A stretch of 58,378 nucleotides of DNA from Hortaea werneckii. Taxonomy: Eukaryota > Ascomycota > Dothideomycetes > Mycosphaerellales > Teratosphaeriaceae. Numbering within the stretch: position 1 is the stretch's first letter; every line of letters begins with the position of its first letter. A program made the position numbers and the translations under genes. The notes below the pieces were generated by a model that saw nothing but the letters and a program-made list of their open reading frames with translations, had not been told where the DNA came from and did no database searches. Below are positions 31,805-42,140 of the stretch, in pieces. The stretch covers positions 1 to 58,378 of the forward strand of contig JBAOKB010000066.1 of assembly GCA_037044905.1 (NCBI GenBank), read 5' to 3'.

Positions 31805-33023
31805 ATGAAGCCAGCACTCCAGGATGTCATATACTTTAACCCCCCTCGGACTGCCAAACCCAAGGACTCGGCACAGGGCGCTCTTCTCATCTTCTTCATC
31901 ACGGGAAATCCCGGCCTGATTGCGTACTACGGGCCTTTTCTGGATCGTCTCCGAAGCCTCTTGTGCGATGACGACGGACTGTTTGGTGGCAGCAGATGCT
32001 ATACGTACGGTGCGAGTCTGGCAGGGTTTGAGGTCAACGGCGACAAATCATCGGGAAAACGTAACGCTTCCATTCATGATGCGCCGTATGGGTTACAGGA
32101 GCAGATTGATCATGTAGCAGCACGCCTCGAACATATAGCTGGATCAGTCAAGCCCTCCGAAGGGCAAAGAGTGCCGGTGATTCTGATCGGTCACTCGGTA
32201 GGCTCTTACATTCTCCTCGAGATAGTATCAAAGTGGCAAAGCAGGCAGAAGGCAGGCTCATCATCATCACCACATGATATTATCGGAGGCATGTGTCTTT
32301 TTCCCACTGTGGTAGACATTGCCAAAAGTCCAACTGGCCGCCGCATGACGCCCTTGCTCAATGTACCAGCTTTCCCGACTGCTGTGCATTACATAGCTCG
32401 CCCTCTCCGTCTGCTGCCCTTTTGGGTTGTTGTATACCTGGTAGCGTTGGTGACCGGTATGCCGAATAACATGGCCACCGTCACAGCTGCATTTCTTTGC
32501 AGCGAGAATGGCGTTCGACAAGCATTGTAAGGCATATCTTTCTTAAACATCTTCAACAAGAACCACAAAAGCTGACATAATAACTAGACACATGGCTCGC
32601 GACGAAATGCATGAAATTACCGACGACAGATTCTCAAACGACATCTGGGGTGTATCTGGCAATGCGGCTGATGAGGAAAATGTATTACAGAGCAAGGCAA
32701 CCGCGGTTGTCAACAAGCAAGCCGATGCTTCTAAAGACTTGCATACGCGAAGGCCGACGACCAAGCTCTACTTCTATTGGGGCAAGAATGATCATTGGGT
32801 GGCTGACAATACGAGAGACACGATTCTTGCTGCCCGAGCGCAGAAGGCAACAGACGAGCCTATGCTGGAAAAGTCAAAGCCGGTGATGGAGATCGACCAG
32901 CACGATATGCCTCACGGCTTTTGCTTGAAACCAGAGCACTCGAGCCTTGTTGCTGAGAAGGTTGCAAGGTGGATAAAAGAAATTAGGACGAATCACGTTA
33001 GCTATCAGCGAGATGCACTGTAA
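31805..33023 (+). CDS. Lipid-droplet-associated hydrolase (LDAH family)
   Basis: This is an alpha/beta hydrolase of the lipid-droplet-associated serine hydrolase family, acting on neutral lipid or sterol esters at droplets; the true substrate is unsettled. Exons are 31805-32526 and 32588-33023 (61-nt intron), giving 385 aa. LLIFFITGNPGLIAYYGPFL is the family's oxyanion-loop signature. LIGHSVGSYILLEI carries the nucleophile Ser in GHSVG. FYWGKNDHWV supplies the acid Asp and MPHGFCL the catalytic His, completing the triad. A hydrophobic stretch (RPLRLLPFWVVVYLVALV) may form the membrane hairpin that targets droplets. The intron junction gives QALHMARDEMHEI, also a family segment. The 3' end is only about 180 bp from AOS1, which is convergent. 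Confidence 0.9.
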
Positions 33024-33204
33024 AGAAAGAGACTAGCACAGCTCGCTTTTCGTGGCAATAGAATAGAAGATACACAATATTATACACTTTGTGGTCTCAG
33101 AGGCTGAATGTGTAGTGCCGAGCTGCAGCCAAATGTTGCTCGGCCTTGTCCATTTGGGGCTGGAGGACCCGAATCCAAGCCTCAGGTCGACCAATTCATG
33201 TCTC

Positions 33205-34669
33205 TCATTCCAAGTTTGTGACCTCTTGCTGCTGACCGGCAAACCCATTGCCCGCATTTGGATCACCGCCTGCACTCGGCATCTGATTGTCGACGCCTGG
33301 ATTGGCGTTAGGTGCAGCTCCAGACATGTCGCCGTTGGGAAGGTTTCCACCTGCGGTCTGAGCCGCAGCACCTGCGTCCTCAATTCCCATACCATTGTTC
33401 ATTGCCGGCAGGCCCATAGCCTCGGGTGGAGGACTATACAGGCAATAAATCCTACCCTCCAGCCCATCCCCATCGAAGAGGGCAAAGTTTTGAATAGGCT
33501 GCTCGCGCTTGCCTAGGACGTTAATGACATCCTCACTCAGCCTCCCTCCTATGAAGGCAGCCGTGGGCATGATTTCAGCTCCGATGTTCTGGATGAAGCT
33601 CCTTAGGAACTCGGATGTCAGGGTCTCTGCCGGCAGCTGCAGCTCGCGGCTCTTATTCGTAGCAAGCGTAGTGAACGTAGCGAGATCCTGCGATGTGTGG
33701 CCTGGCAGGCGGGAGAACGAGCGTTGGAACTCGAACAGCGCGCGCAAGCAGGGTAGTAGCGCCGGCACACTTTTGAGCTTGCGGCGCGAGGAGAGGATGT
33801 CCGGCGGAAGTGGCGAGCTGTTGGCGAGGATGAGTGGGCAGTAATTCTCTTGCTTCTTCACAATTTCGACGTTCTTCCCATTACTCTCTTTCTTTGCTGT
33901 CACGCTGAGCACAGACCTAGTCATCGTCTCTGGAGCGATGGGCGTGGCAATATTGCTCTTCTCACGCTCAATCACGAAGTCATGCCCTACGAGGTCGGCG
34001 AAAATATAACCGTAGAAGCCGTGAATGCCGGCGGCATAGAAAGGGCGTGAAGCCAGCCGGCATGCCGTGTTGAGAAGCGACAGAGTCATGAAGTCGTGAT
34101 CACAGGCGATTACGCAGTCGAATGGAGCGTAGTACGAAGGGTCTTGAAGGTTGAGAAGAGCCGTGAGAGCTCCACCAGCTTTGACAGTGACGCGAGGGTT
34201 GAGTTCTTGGATACGAGGAATGGCTGCTTCCGCACGCTAGAGAGAATGTTAGGAACATTGTAGGCAAAGAGCGTATAAGTGGCAAAGAGCTTACAGATTT
34301 TCCAACATCCTCCTCCCGCAAGAAATACTGCGTCCCCAAGTCTTCCTCGGTGACGGCCTCATTGTCAATAATGGTAAGCGAGCTGATGCCGGCCAGTGTG
34401 AGGTTCTTCGCGATTTCGGTCCCAAGTGCTCGAAGGGAGACGAGGAGAATATTGGCAGATCGAATACGCTCTTGTGCTTGCGCACCCCAGAGACGTATTT
34501 GACGGTCGTACAAAGCTATTTCGTCCGCGCTGAGTCCAGGTGCTGTGGTGGTCGCGCTTTCGCCGTTCGTGGGTTCTGACTGAGGAGCGCCACCATTGGT
34601 GGCCTCTTCGGGATGGAAGGTTCCATTCATTGCTGGGTCCGCAGCTCCTGTAGATGCGTCGGCCGCCAT
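33205..34669 (-). CDS. AOS1: AOS1, SUMO-activating enzyme E1 regulatory subunit
   Basis: Aos1 pairs with Uba2 in the nucleus to adenylate SUMO and start conjugation. Exons are 34669-34295 and 34236-33205 (58-nt intron), giving 468 aa (yeast 347). After a 45-residue Gly/Asn/Thr-rich leader, the ThiF-type adenylation half begins with EIALYDRQIRLWGAQAQERI, the family signature. ANILLVSLRALGTEIAKNL is the nucleotide-binding turn and IIDNEAVTEEDLGTQYF follows. No catalytic cysteine domain is present, as expected since Uba2 carries it. The conserved middle segment AAGIHGFYGYIFADL is clear. The last about 60 residues are Asn/Gly/Pro-rich (PNANPGVDNQMP), an extension beyond yeast Aos1. It is divergent from the next gene over about 440 bp. 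Confidence 0.92.
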
Positions 34670-35106
34670 GGCGGCTGTTGGAAGCTACGATTATCCACGA
34701 GGGTGTACTGTATATCTGGATTTTCCAGAGCGTCAATGGACAGACGCCGGTGCTCTAGGGAAGGTAGCCGACCCGAATGTATGAATTGAGACTGCACCAG
34801 AACTTGTACTATTGCCCAAAATCCAACGACAAGTCAAGTGAAGACGCAATGTCTCTTTGAAACGGAGATTGGAAAATTGAAGCGGGAAGTGAATGTATGT
34901 CAGTGAAGCCTGTTTGCTCGGGTCCGCCACAGGAGAACGTGAGGTTGGAGATGTGGCTAATGAGGGCGGACCGAGACGCAGTGGCCGCCGTGCCGAGATG
35001 CCGACTTACCGATCTGGCTTTACCTCATCATTGTCAAATCCGGCGGCTTCAGGTTGTAGGAGATGTTGATCAACCAGCATACCTGGTCCTACGAGTCCTC
35101 CCACAT
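34670..35106. promoter_or_regulatory. Divergent promoter of AOS1 and the 35.1-kb gene
   Basis: The two start regions face away from each other across about 440 bp. No TATA box is evident and no other gene is seen. Confidence 0.45.
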
Positions 35107-36791
35107 ATGCATCATGCCCGACCCTCGACCCTACTCGCCCTTCTTCGATCCACGGGTACTTCAGCCGAGACGTAAGCAGCTGCATCGCAGGCTGAGGCTG
35201 ACTCGTGTAGCAGGATAGCAGACAATACGACAACCCACCCGCAACCGAAGCTTCCACCCCGCGAACCCGGCGGGAGCGACTTGGTCGGGCTTTACAAGAC
35301 ACCAGCGAGCTTGCAAGGGAGCACGAGAGCGAAAGACGAGCACGACCAAGTCTACTATCTCCAATCGGCCGACGTAGAAGGAGGAGTCCTAGCAACAACA
35401 CCGACGAGTTGGCTGGCGTATCCGCCGGTGACCAAAGCAGTAGGCACAGGCCAAAACGGAGGCGGCTTGCACCTACTGAGCCTTCGGAGAAAAATCAACC
35501 CATTGCATACGGCCGCTACGGTCAAGTAGAGCCCGGCAGACTGAGATTGGAGTTGGTCAGCTGTGATGGCGGCGTGCACATCGACCCTCGACATCCCGGT
35601 CAATTCCTAGGCGCAAGAAACATTCTCCAGCACGATAAGAGTGTATACTGTTCTGAACGATCCAGCACTAACATCATCCTGAGGCATGCCGATGATACGC
35701 CTTTCTGTCTTGAAAAGCTTCACATTGTCGGCCCTGAACATGGCTTCACTGCACCGGTGAGAGAAGGACTTGTGTACGTGGGCATGACATTAAACGATCT
35801 TCAAAAATACACCGATCCTCCGCCTTGGGCTCGAAGAAATGGCGTGCATAATCCAGGATTGCAATCTACATCAAGAAGACGGCAACAAGTGCCGCCACCG
35901 CCTAGAAGGACGTACCTTGATAGTCTACGATCTTCGCCTGAGCGGTTGACTTTATCGGATGCGCTCAGAGATCCCGAAGTCAATGCAGCCCTGGAGGCCC
36001 GGGAACGAGGGCAAACCCTAGAAGCGGAGGCTGCTCGTGATGCCACATCTTTCGAGTCAGATTACTATGGCGAAGACTTCGGATTCGGCCGGACAGATCC
36101 GGAAGCACATTGCGACATCCCTGTAGTCTCCGCCACAGACGAACCAGATACAGTGATGACTCCAGAGGGCGATCGTTTACCTGTGACGATTCTATCTGAC
36201 GAAGAAGTGGGGCCGGAAGACAACTCCACACAAGAAGTCCTCGATTTTCGCTTACAGCGCTTGCGGCTCATGCGAAGACGCTTCGAACTACCCTGGAGCG
36301 GCCAAGACGAGAGCTGGGAAGGCATCAACGGTCTGCGTTTTGATGCTCATCACGGATCGGAATCTTCGTCAGACACTTTGACTAGAGAAGCAACTGACAC
36401 TCTAAGCCGTCTAAATGCATTGATGTCAAGAAGCCGTATGCGGGATACGCCATCAAACTGGCGACTAAGCCCGCCTCCGCCACCGTCCAGCGGCGATCAC
36501 TACCTTCAGACAGCTGGATCTAACTCTCGTGATGTTCCCTCAGACGTAAACATTGAGGCTGTCGAGCGCAGTAAGTCAACAGAGTTGGCGGCCGATGATC
36601 CCAATGTTCAAGCGGCAAGCTTCGCCATTAAGAAGGGTAAGCACAAAGTCGCTGTTCGATTCGATCCGCCGATTAGCGGAAGATTCATACTGCTGAAGCT
36701 GTGGGCTGGGAGAGGTAACGTCGATGTGCAGAGCATCATTGCAAAGGGCTTCGGAGGACCACGATTCTTTCTAGCACGAGAGTTGGCTTGA
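35107..36791 (+). CDS. Conserved fungal protein, possible split beta-sandwich
   Basis: I recognise this only as a conserved ascomycete protein of unknown role. The main exon is open from 35211 to 36791. No ATG lies at its start, so a short first exon is needed. ATG 35107 with donor 35172 (GTAAGC) and acceptor ending 35218 gives 545 aa; ATG 35114 is an alternative. The N-terminus is Arg/Ser-rich with PKRRRL, a likely nuclear signal. A folded block follows (YGQVEPGRLRLELVSCDGG; YCSERSSTNIILRHADDTPF; FCLEKLHIVGPEHGFTAPV). About 250 low-complexity residues come next, then a second conserved block at the C-terminus (KVAVRFDPPISGRFILLKLW; DVQSIIAKGFGGPRFF). Together the blocks resemble a jelly-roll domain interrupted by an insert. 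That reading is inference. Confidence 0.7.
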
Positions 36792-37393
36792 TCCTCTAGT
36801 ATTGAACGCATCCATGCGCCCTTCCGCATCATTTGAGAATGTCAGTTCCTTCCAGTTCTCTCAGCAATCACGTAATGTGGGTAAGGTAGTGATCCCATGT
36901 TTCTGACAGCAGACCTGATGATACATTCATTCGCATATGCTATACTGCCTATAGCTGTTCAAGGCTCTTCAAAGATCAACCCCAGATGGACTTGAATGCC
37001 ACGAGAGTAATACAAGTGTTTTGTATTTCAGCTTTGAGCCCACACCGGAGATCTCCGACATGTCGTGTTTGTTCATGGCAGATTGATGAGGCCGCGTCCG
37101 CACGCGGACTTCTTGTGTTAATGCACAGGGACCCGCTCCGCTTCGCATCATCCGCAATTATGTCCGACTGGCTAACACCGATGGCAACACTTAACACCGA
37201 TAGGACAAACATTGAGAATACGCTTCGGATTTATCAACGAAATCTTTTGTGATGAGGTTGATGATCTTCCCGGGTATATATAGAGGGTTTCTTCCGGGTT
37301 CCCTAACCACTTCATACGGTCAACTCCTTACATGCCCAAAACAACTTGTTGAACTTGTTTTATCGAGAACTTCATACTGCACTATCCTCGACA
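36792..37393. promoter_or_regulatory. Aldo-keto reductase promoter with TATA box
   Basis: TATATATA (37275-37282) lies 112 bp upstream of the reductase ATG, in a position fitting a TATA box. Such elements in fungi often mark inducible genes. The left part is the 3' region of the preceding gene. Confidence 0.55.
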
Positions 37394-38435
37394 ATGGCGA
37401 GAACCATGAAATTCGGCACGACTGGTGTTGAGGTTTCCACTCCAGGTTTCGGGGCCATGGGTATCTCATTCGGCCTAGGCAACAACCTGTCGCTGGAACA
37501 GGCCGAGCCCGTCCTTTTGAAGGCAATAGAACTTGGCTGCACATTTTGGGACACCGCGGTTGTATACCAAGCTGGTGTGAATGAGAAGTTACTTGGCGAT
37601 TTCATCCGGAAACACAATGTTCGAGACAAAATCTTCCTGGCTTCCAAGTGCGGATTCGATTGTTTCGGAAGTGGCGCGGTGACAAACAAGGCGGAGCATA
37701 TCAAGTCTTACATCGAAGGGACCATTGAAAGACTGGGCTTCGAGCCGGATCTGTACTATTTGCACAGAATCGATCCTAACACACCGCTTGAAGAGAGTAT
37801 CTCAGCTCTAGACGACATCAGGAAAGCTGGCAAGACAAAGTACATTGGTTTGAGCGAATGCTCGGCAAAGACTTTGAGAAAGGCGAATCAAAGTATGGTC
37901 CCCTTGCCTTTCTCTCATGAAAACATCGCTAATCAGCAGCGCAGTTGCAAAGATCAATGCCTTGCAAGCAGAGTACTCCGCATTCGAAACCCTTCATGAG
38001 ACAGACGGTCTGATCGATGCAGCACGAGAGCTTGGTGTAGCCTATGTTGCATACTCTCCTCTCGGGCACGGCTGGCTCGTTGACGATTTCCCTTACAAGA
38101 CGCCGGACGACTTTGCACCGGACGACTTTCGGCGCACAGTCCCAAAGTTCCAGGGCGATAACTTTTACAAGAATAAGGCTATTGTCGAAGAGATCAAAAC
38201 GCTGGCCAAGAAGAAAGGTTGCACGCTCCCGCAAGTCGCCCTAGCGTGGGTGGCGGCTCAGGGCATGATTGCTATTCCGGGCACGACGAAGCCAGAGCGG
38301 TTGGTAGAGAACTGGAAGTCCAACGAGGTGGAGCTGACAGAAGAAGAGAAAAAGGAGATGAGGAGGATCGTGGACCAAGCGAAGCCGGTTGGGAATCGCT
38401 ACAGCGAACGGGCTCAAGCGATGGTTGGGCATTAG
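37394..38435 (+). CDS. Aldo-keto reductase (AKR13-like)
   Basis: This is a NADPH-dependent aldo-keto reductase of the (beta/alpha)8 barrel fold, reducing aldehydes or ketones in the cytosol; the substrate cannot be told. Exons are 37394-37892 and 37945-38435 (52-nt intron), giving 329 aa. The catalytic tetrad is visible: Asp53 and Tyr58 in FWDTAVVYQAG, Lys85 in ASKCGFD and His124 in YYLHRID. Motif SPLGHGWL and IAIPGTTKPERLVEN form the cofactor site. The usual DTADVYG is replaced by DTAVVYQ. A TATA box precedes the gene. It converges with the GMC oxidoreductase, 302 bp apart. A shared pathway is possible but unsupported beyond proximity. Confidence 0.93.
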
Positions 38436-38737
38436 TCGGTTCTCCTAGGGATACCCGTTTGCTTAATCGCAGTCGACGTACGCCAGAAAGGCATTTCTGT
38501 TGACTCGCCCAACTCGTTGTCAGCTAGCCTTGCTAAAAGAAGCTACTGACAGCGCCCTTCAGATAGGCCATCCTGAATGGGTTACTGGGACCGAAGGCTA
38601 GAACACCTATATTAATGCCCCATACCTTACTGCCATTGATGGATATTGGAGCTCATCACGAAGCGTCCAATCTTCTCATGCATATTAAGACTACTTTTTA
38701 CTTGTCGACAATCCGCTGTCTCCCAAGCTTTCGCCCA
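38436..38737. other. Short convergent 3' region
   Basis: These 302 bp hold the 3' UTRs of the convergent reductase and GMC oxidoreductase genes. Nothing else is visible. Confidence 0.5.
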
Positions 38738-40905
38738 CTAGTCTCCCGAGATAATAGAATGAGCTATCTTCTCCGCGAACGCATAGATGGTTGATTGCGG
38801 ATGACCTGGCGGGAGGATTGGAAACGCAGATGCATCAACGATCCGCAAGCCTTCCACACCGTAAACACAAGCCTTACTGTCTACCACTGCCATCGCGTCG
38901 CTCTTCTTGCCCATCTTACACGTACAAGCTGCGTGATACACAGTACTCAGGGAGTAAGCTACGTAGTCCCTAATCTCAGCGTCAGAAGACACATTGAGAC
39001 CAGGGTAGACTTCTTCCTGGTGAGCTACGCCCATGTCGATGAGGACTTGCCAGATCTGTCTGCCACGGCGGAATGCTTGTACGGCTAGATCCATGTCTGC
39101 CTCGTTGGTCAACCAAGCCGGGTCAACCAAAGGCAAATCCCACATGTACGGCGATGCTAGCTTGACTGTCCCTCGCGAAAGCGGAGCAACGAGGGCTGCG
39201 GCTAGTGTGGCGTAGTTACGTCCATCGCGAGGATCAGCTTCTTGTTTGTTCAAGCCTCGACCACTGTAACCTCCTTGAGGGAGCCATTCTATTTCAGGCC
39301 AATCAGGGGGGAAATTACTATCCAGGGCCGAAACAGAAGAGCTCGACAGGTTCTCTCGATACCCTTTGGGGAGCTTTTCCCATCCATAATAGCCCGGGCC
39401 AAAAGTCGAGAGTGGTCCACCCCCTGACTCAAGATAGATCTGCTTTAGAATGCTGGCCAATGTCGCGTTGTTCAATGAAGTTGAGGCAGTGTTGACATTG
39501 ACTGCATGAGTACTACCAAAAATGGGATGGCTAATATCAAGTCAGGCTGGTTCCATTTTCGAAACAGAGAACTTTGATAAGCCACCGTTTTGATAAAAGC
39601 ATTCAAGGGGATTTATGAGCCAGAAAGGGGCTGCATGACGACTTTTCGAAAAGCGAAGGCAGACTTACTCCCACATGTTCTGTCCGACGCCAGGCAAATT
39701 TACTTTGCAGTCAATACCCAGGCCTGCAAGTTCGGTGCAATCTCCAATACCAGATACCATTAGGAGCTGCGGAGACTGGAAGGTCCCTGCAGACAGAATA
39801 ACTTCTTTTCGTGCACTCAGAGTGTAATTCTTGCCAGGGGTCCCATACGTCCCAGCGGTCAGAGCTTTGACGCCAATCGCTTTTATGCCATCGAACAAGA
39901 TTTCAGTGGCCAGCGTGCTGTGGTAAGTAATGGGGCTCAAGTGGCTATTCAGTGCCGATTGAAGAAAGGCCGACTCCGAAGAAGAGCGGTAACCTGTCTT
40001 AGGATCAATGGTAAAAGGTGCATACGCTGATCCCAGTAGATGGCCACTGCTCAGGCCATCGATCTGTGGCAGGCCAACATCCACAAATGCTCTCTTGATC
40101 CAGGTCCCAAAAGGGTCCACTGCGTTGGAATATGATACTTCGAAGGGTCCACCTTCGGGCAGGAAAGCCTCTGGATCTTGAGGGTTGGTCGAGTTGGTGT
40201 ACAGCGATTCGTCGAAGGGAGTGTAGTGTACTGACTTCTTGTAGTAAGGGAGAAGGTTGTTCCATGCCCAGGTTTGATCTCCGACAAGATCCGCCCACTG
40301 TTGCATGCTATCGACAGTCGGCCGGTGGTATAGAAAGTAGTTCCGCGCTGAACTCCCACCTAGAGTCTTGCCTCTTGCATAGTGGAATCTTCGATTGAAG
40401 GCCCCCTGGAGCTGGTTAGCAAAGGAAGTCAAATTCATGATTTTGCATAGTTACTTTTTGTTCGGTTGTTGCAATGCCCCAGTCAACCAAGGGCTGAAAA
40501 TTGTCTGGCGCGGAACCAGTAACTGTACGAATGTGTTAGTAATAGAGAGGATATGGTGGAAGACAATCTCGGTCACTACTAACAATAAGTAGCGTATCCA
40601 GGCACAACGCTGAGGTTGCTGTTGTCAAGCTCATAAAAGCCGCCTGCTTCAATGACTGCCACGCTGAGGTTTGCGGCGGCCAGTCTTGTGGCGATTGCAA
40701 GGCCTGCGGTGCCACCACCAACAACCACATAATCATAGGTAGTATTGGTGCCGGGAACGCCAAAGGAAGAAGATATTAGAGGCTCTCCCGAGGGTCCTTG
40801 TTGATTGAACTGAAAGTCAAGTGCTTGAACTCCAGACAGTAGCAAAGTGCAAGCACGCCAGATCGCCAACAGAGAGCCCACAAGGCCATGTCTCTGTGTA
40901 ACCAT
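38738..40905 (-). CDS. Secreted-type GMC oxidoreductase (FAD)
   Basis: Glucose-methanol-choline oxidoreductases use FAD to oxidise alcohols or sugars. This one carries an N-terminal hydrophobic segment (residues about 8-29, LVGSLLAIWRACTLLLSGVQA) like a signal peptide, so it is probably secreted. Exons are 40905-40584, 40522-40455, 40411-39669 and 39530-38738, giving 641 aa. The dinucleotide fold is YDYVVVGGGTAGLAIATRLA with GxGxxG at 63-68. FHYARGKTLGGSSARNY is the GMC signature 1 and SAGTFQSPQLLMVSGIG signature 2. The C-terminal active-site His is in PPGHPQSTIYAFAEKIA. Junctions restore GYATYFTGSAPDNF, EQKLQGAFNRRF and QNMWDHPIFG. Intron 2 is only 43 nt. Substrate unknown. A biosynthetic role such as in patulin-type pathways is not supported by neighbours. 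Confidence 0.9.
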
Positions 40906-42140
40906 GTCTATCGTGATTGTAGCATAAAACGTGATAAACAATGCAATGGCAAGAGCAAGAAGGTGTAAGAAACAAACGGGCGGTCAGAGTTCGAACGACG
41001 CAGGAAAGGAGCAGACCTACAGTCAATAACATATCTGCATGCTCGACGGATCGAGCACAGTATCTTGGAGTCGCCAACAATGCCGCCTTTTCGTCCCTGC
41101 TGCAGCTGAAGGATCCGGCTGTAGTGGCGAAGCAGCCAATGATATTACATCTGAGTTTGGCGAAGACTGTGATAGCTCGCAGATCAACAGAGCTCCCATC
41201 CGTTAGCCCCGCCACGTACAGATCCATCCAATTGATGAGGTGGCATGGTAGCAGACAAAGATGATCCCCTTCGTTTGAAACTTGGTATCAAGTATGCATC
41301 AGCCATACTTGCGCGGGGAGGGTCAAGATACGGTTTTAGAGAGCATTGCCATAACCTCGTCTCGACCCACCACTTCAAGACGACTTTGAAGCTGCGACGA
41401 ACAAGGCTAGGATTATGCAAGTCTTGGACTGTCTTGAAGCTCCCACAGGCTGATTCCGCTAGGTATGCATGATTGACTCGACGCAACCTAACATCGGCCC
41501 CACGACCGGAGATTGACGACTGAACGCCTTCTTTTGGATCATTTAGCAGCCTCATGCTGGGAACCGTCTGTATACTACGAATGCGGCCCTCAAAAGGTAA
41601 TAAATGTTCATGAGTATTGCGGCCGCATCGCGAGCATGCGAGTATTTTTGCTGCTCGACTGCAATGATTGCACAATACCCGTAAGAAAGAGTTGTGAAGG
41701 CAACTGAGTTTCTCTGTGAGGACGGAGAATACCGTAATCACGAATCGAAATGCGTGGTTCATTATGTCACGGAGATGTTCGGAAATTGCAAACGTTTGCT
41801 CTTGGTCCAACTATCGAAAGCGCAAAAGGTGGTATCCAATCGAATCAGAACAAGAACTCAGCAGTAGCAGAGTAGTACAGAAGCGAAGCGCAACAGATTC
41901 CGCCTCCCTGGCATGCCATCCCAACCATAAACTCAAGAACAGGTATTCGTTCGAGTTTCCCAATCCCACCCGGACGAATTCCTTCCATCATCCCGTCAAC
42001 TCCCAACAGTCACAGTACAAGATTAAGAGATATTTGACACGTCCCTTCGTGCTTTAATCGTTGATAGTCCGTTTCGCTCCTGATGCCGTTCAAACGCCGT
42101 GCTGCGTCTCTTTCGTTCATTTTTTCGTGCCACTCTCCCC
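40906..42140. other. 1.2-kb region: GMC promoter and RFX 3' end
   Basis: This region holds the GMC gene promoter (next to 40906) and the RFX 3' UTR (next to 42140). A minus-strand frame of about 190 codons (ATG 41762 to 41184) is Cys/Arg-rich and unlike any family I know, and is not called. No repeats stand out. Confidence 0.45.

Noticed and set aside
37394..40905. Secondary-metabolite gene cluster
   Set aside because: An AKR and a GMC oxidoreductase alone do not make a cluster. No polyketide synthase, NRPS, terpene synthase, P450 or cluster regulator is near, and the flanks are housekeeping genes.
41184..41762. About 193-codon minus frame upstream of the GMC gene
   Set aside because: It has an ATG but odd Cys/Arg-rich composition, no recognisable domain and no splice support. 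Chance openness in a 1.2-kb gap is plausible.
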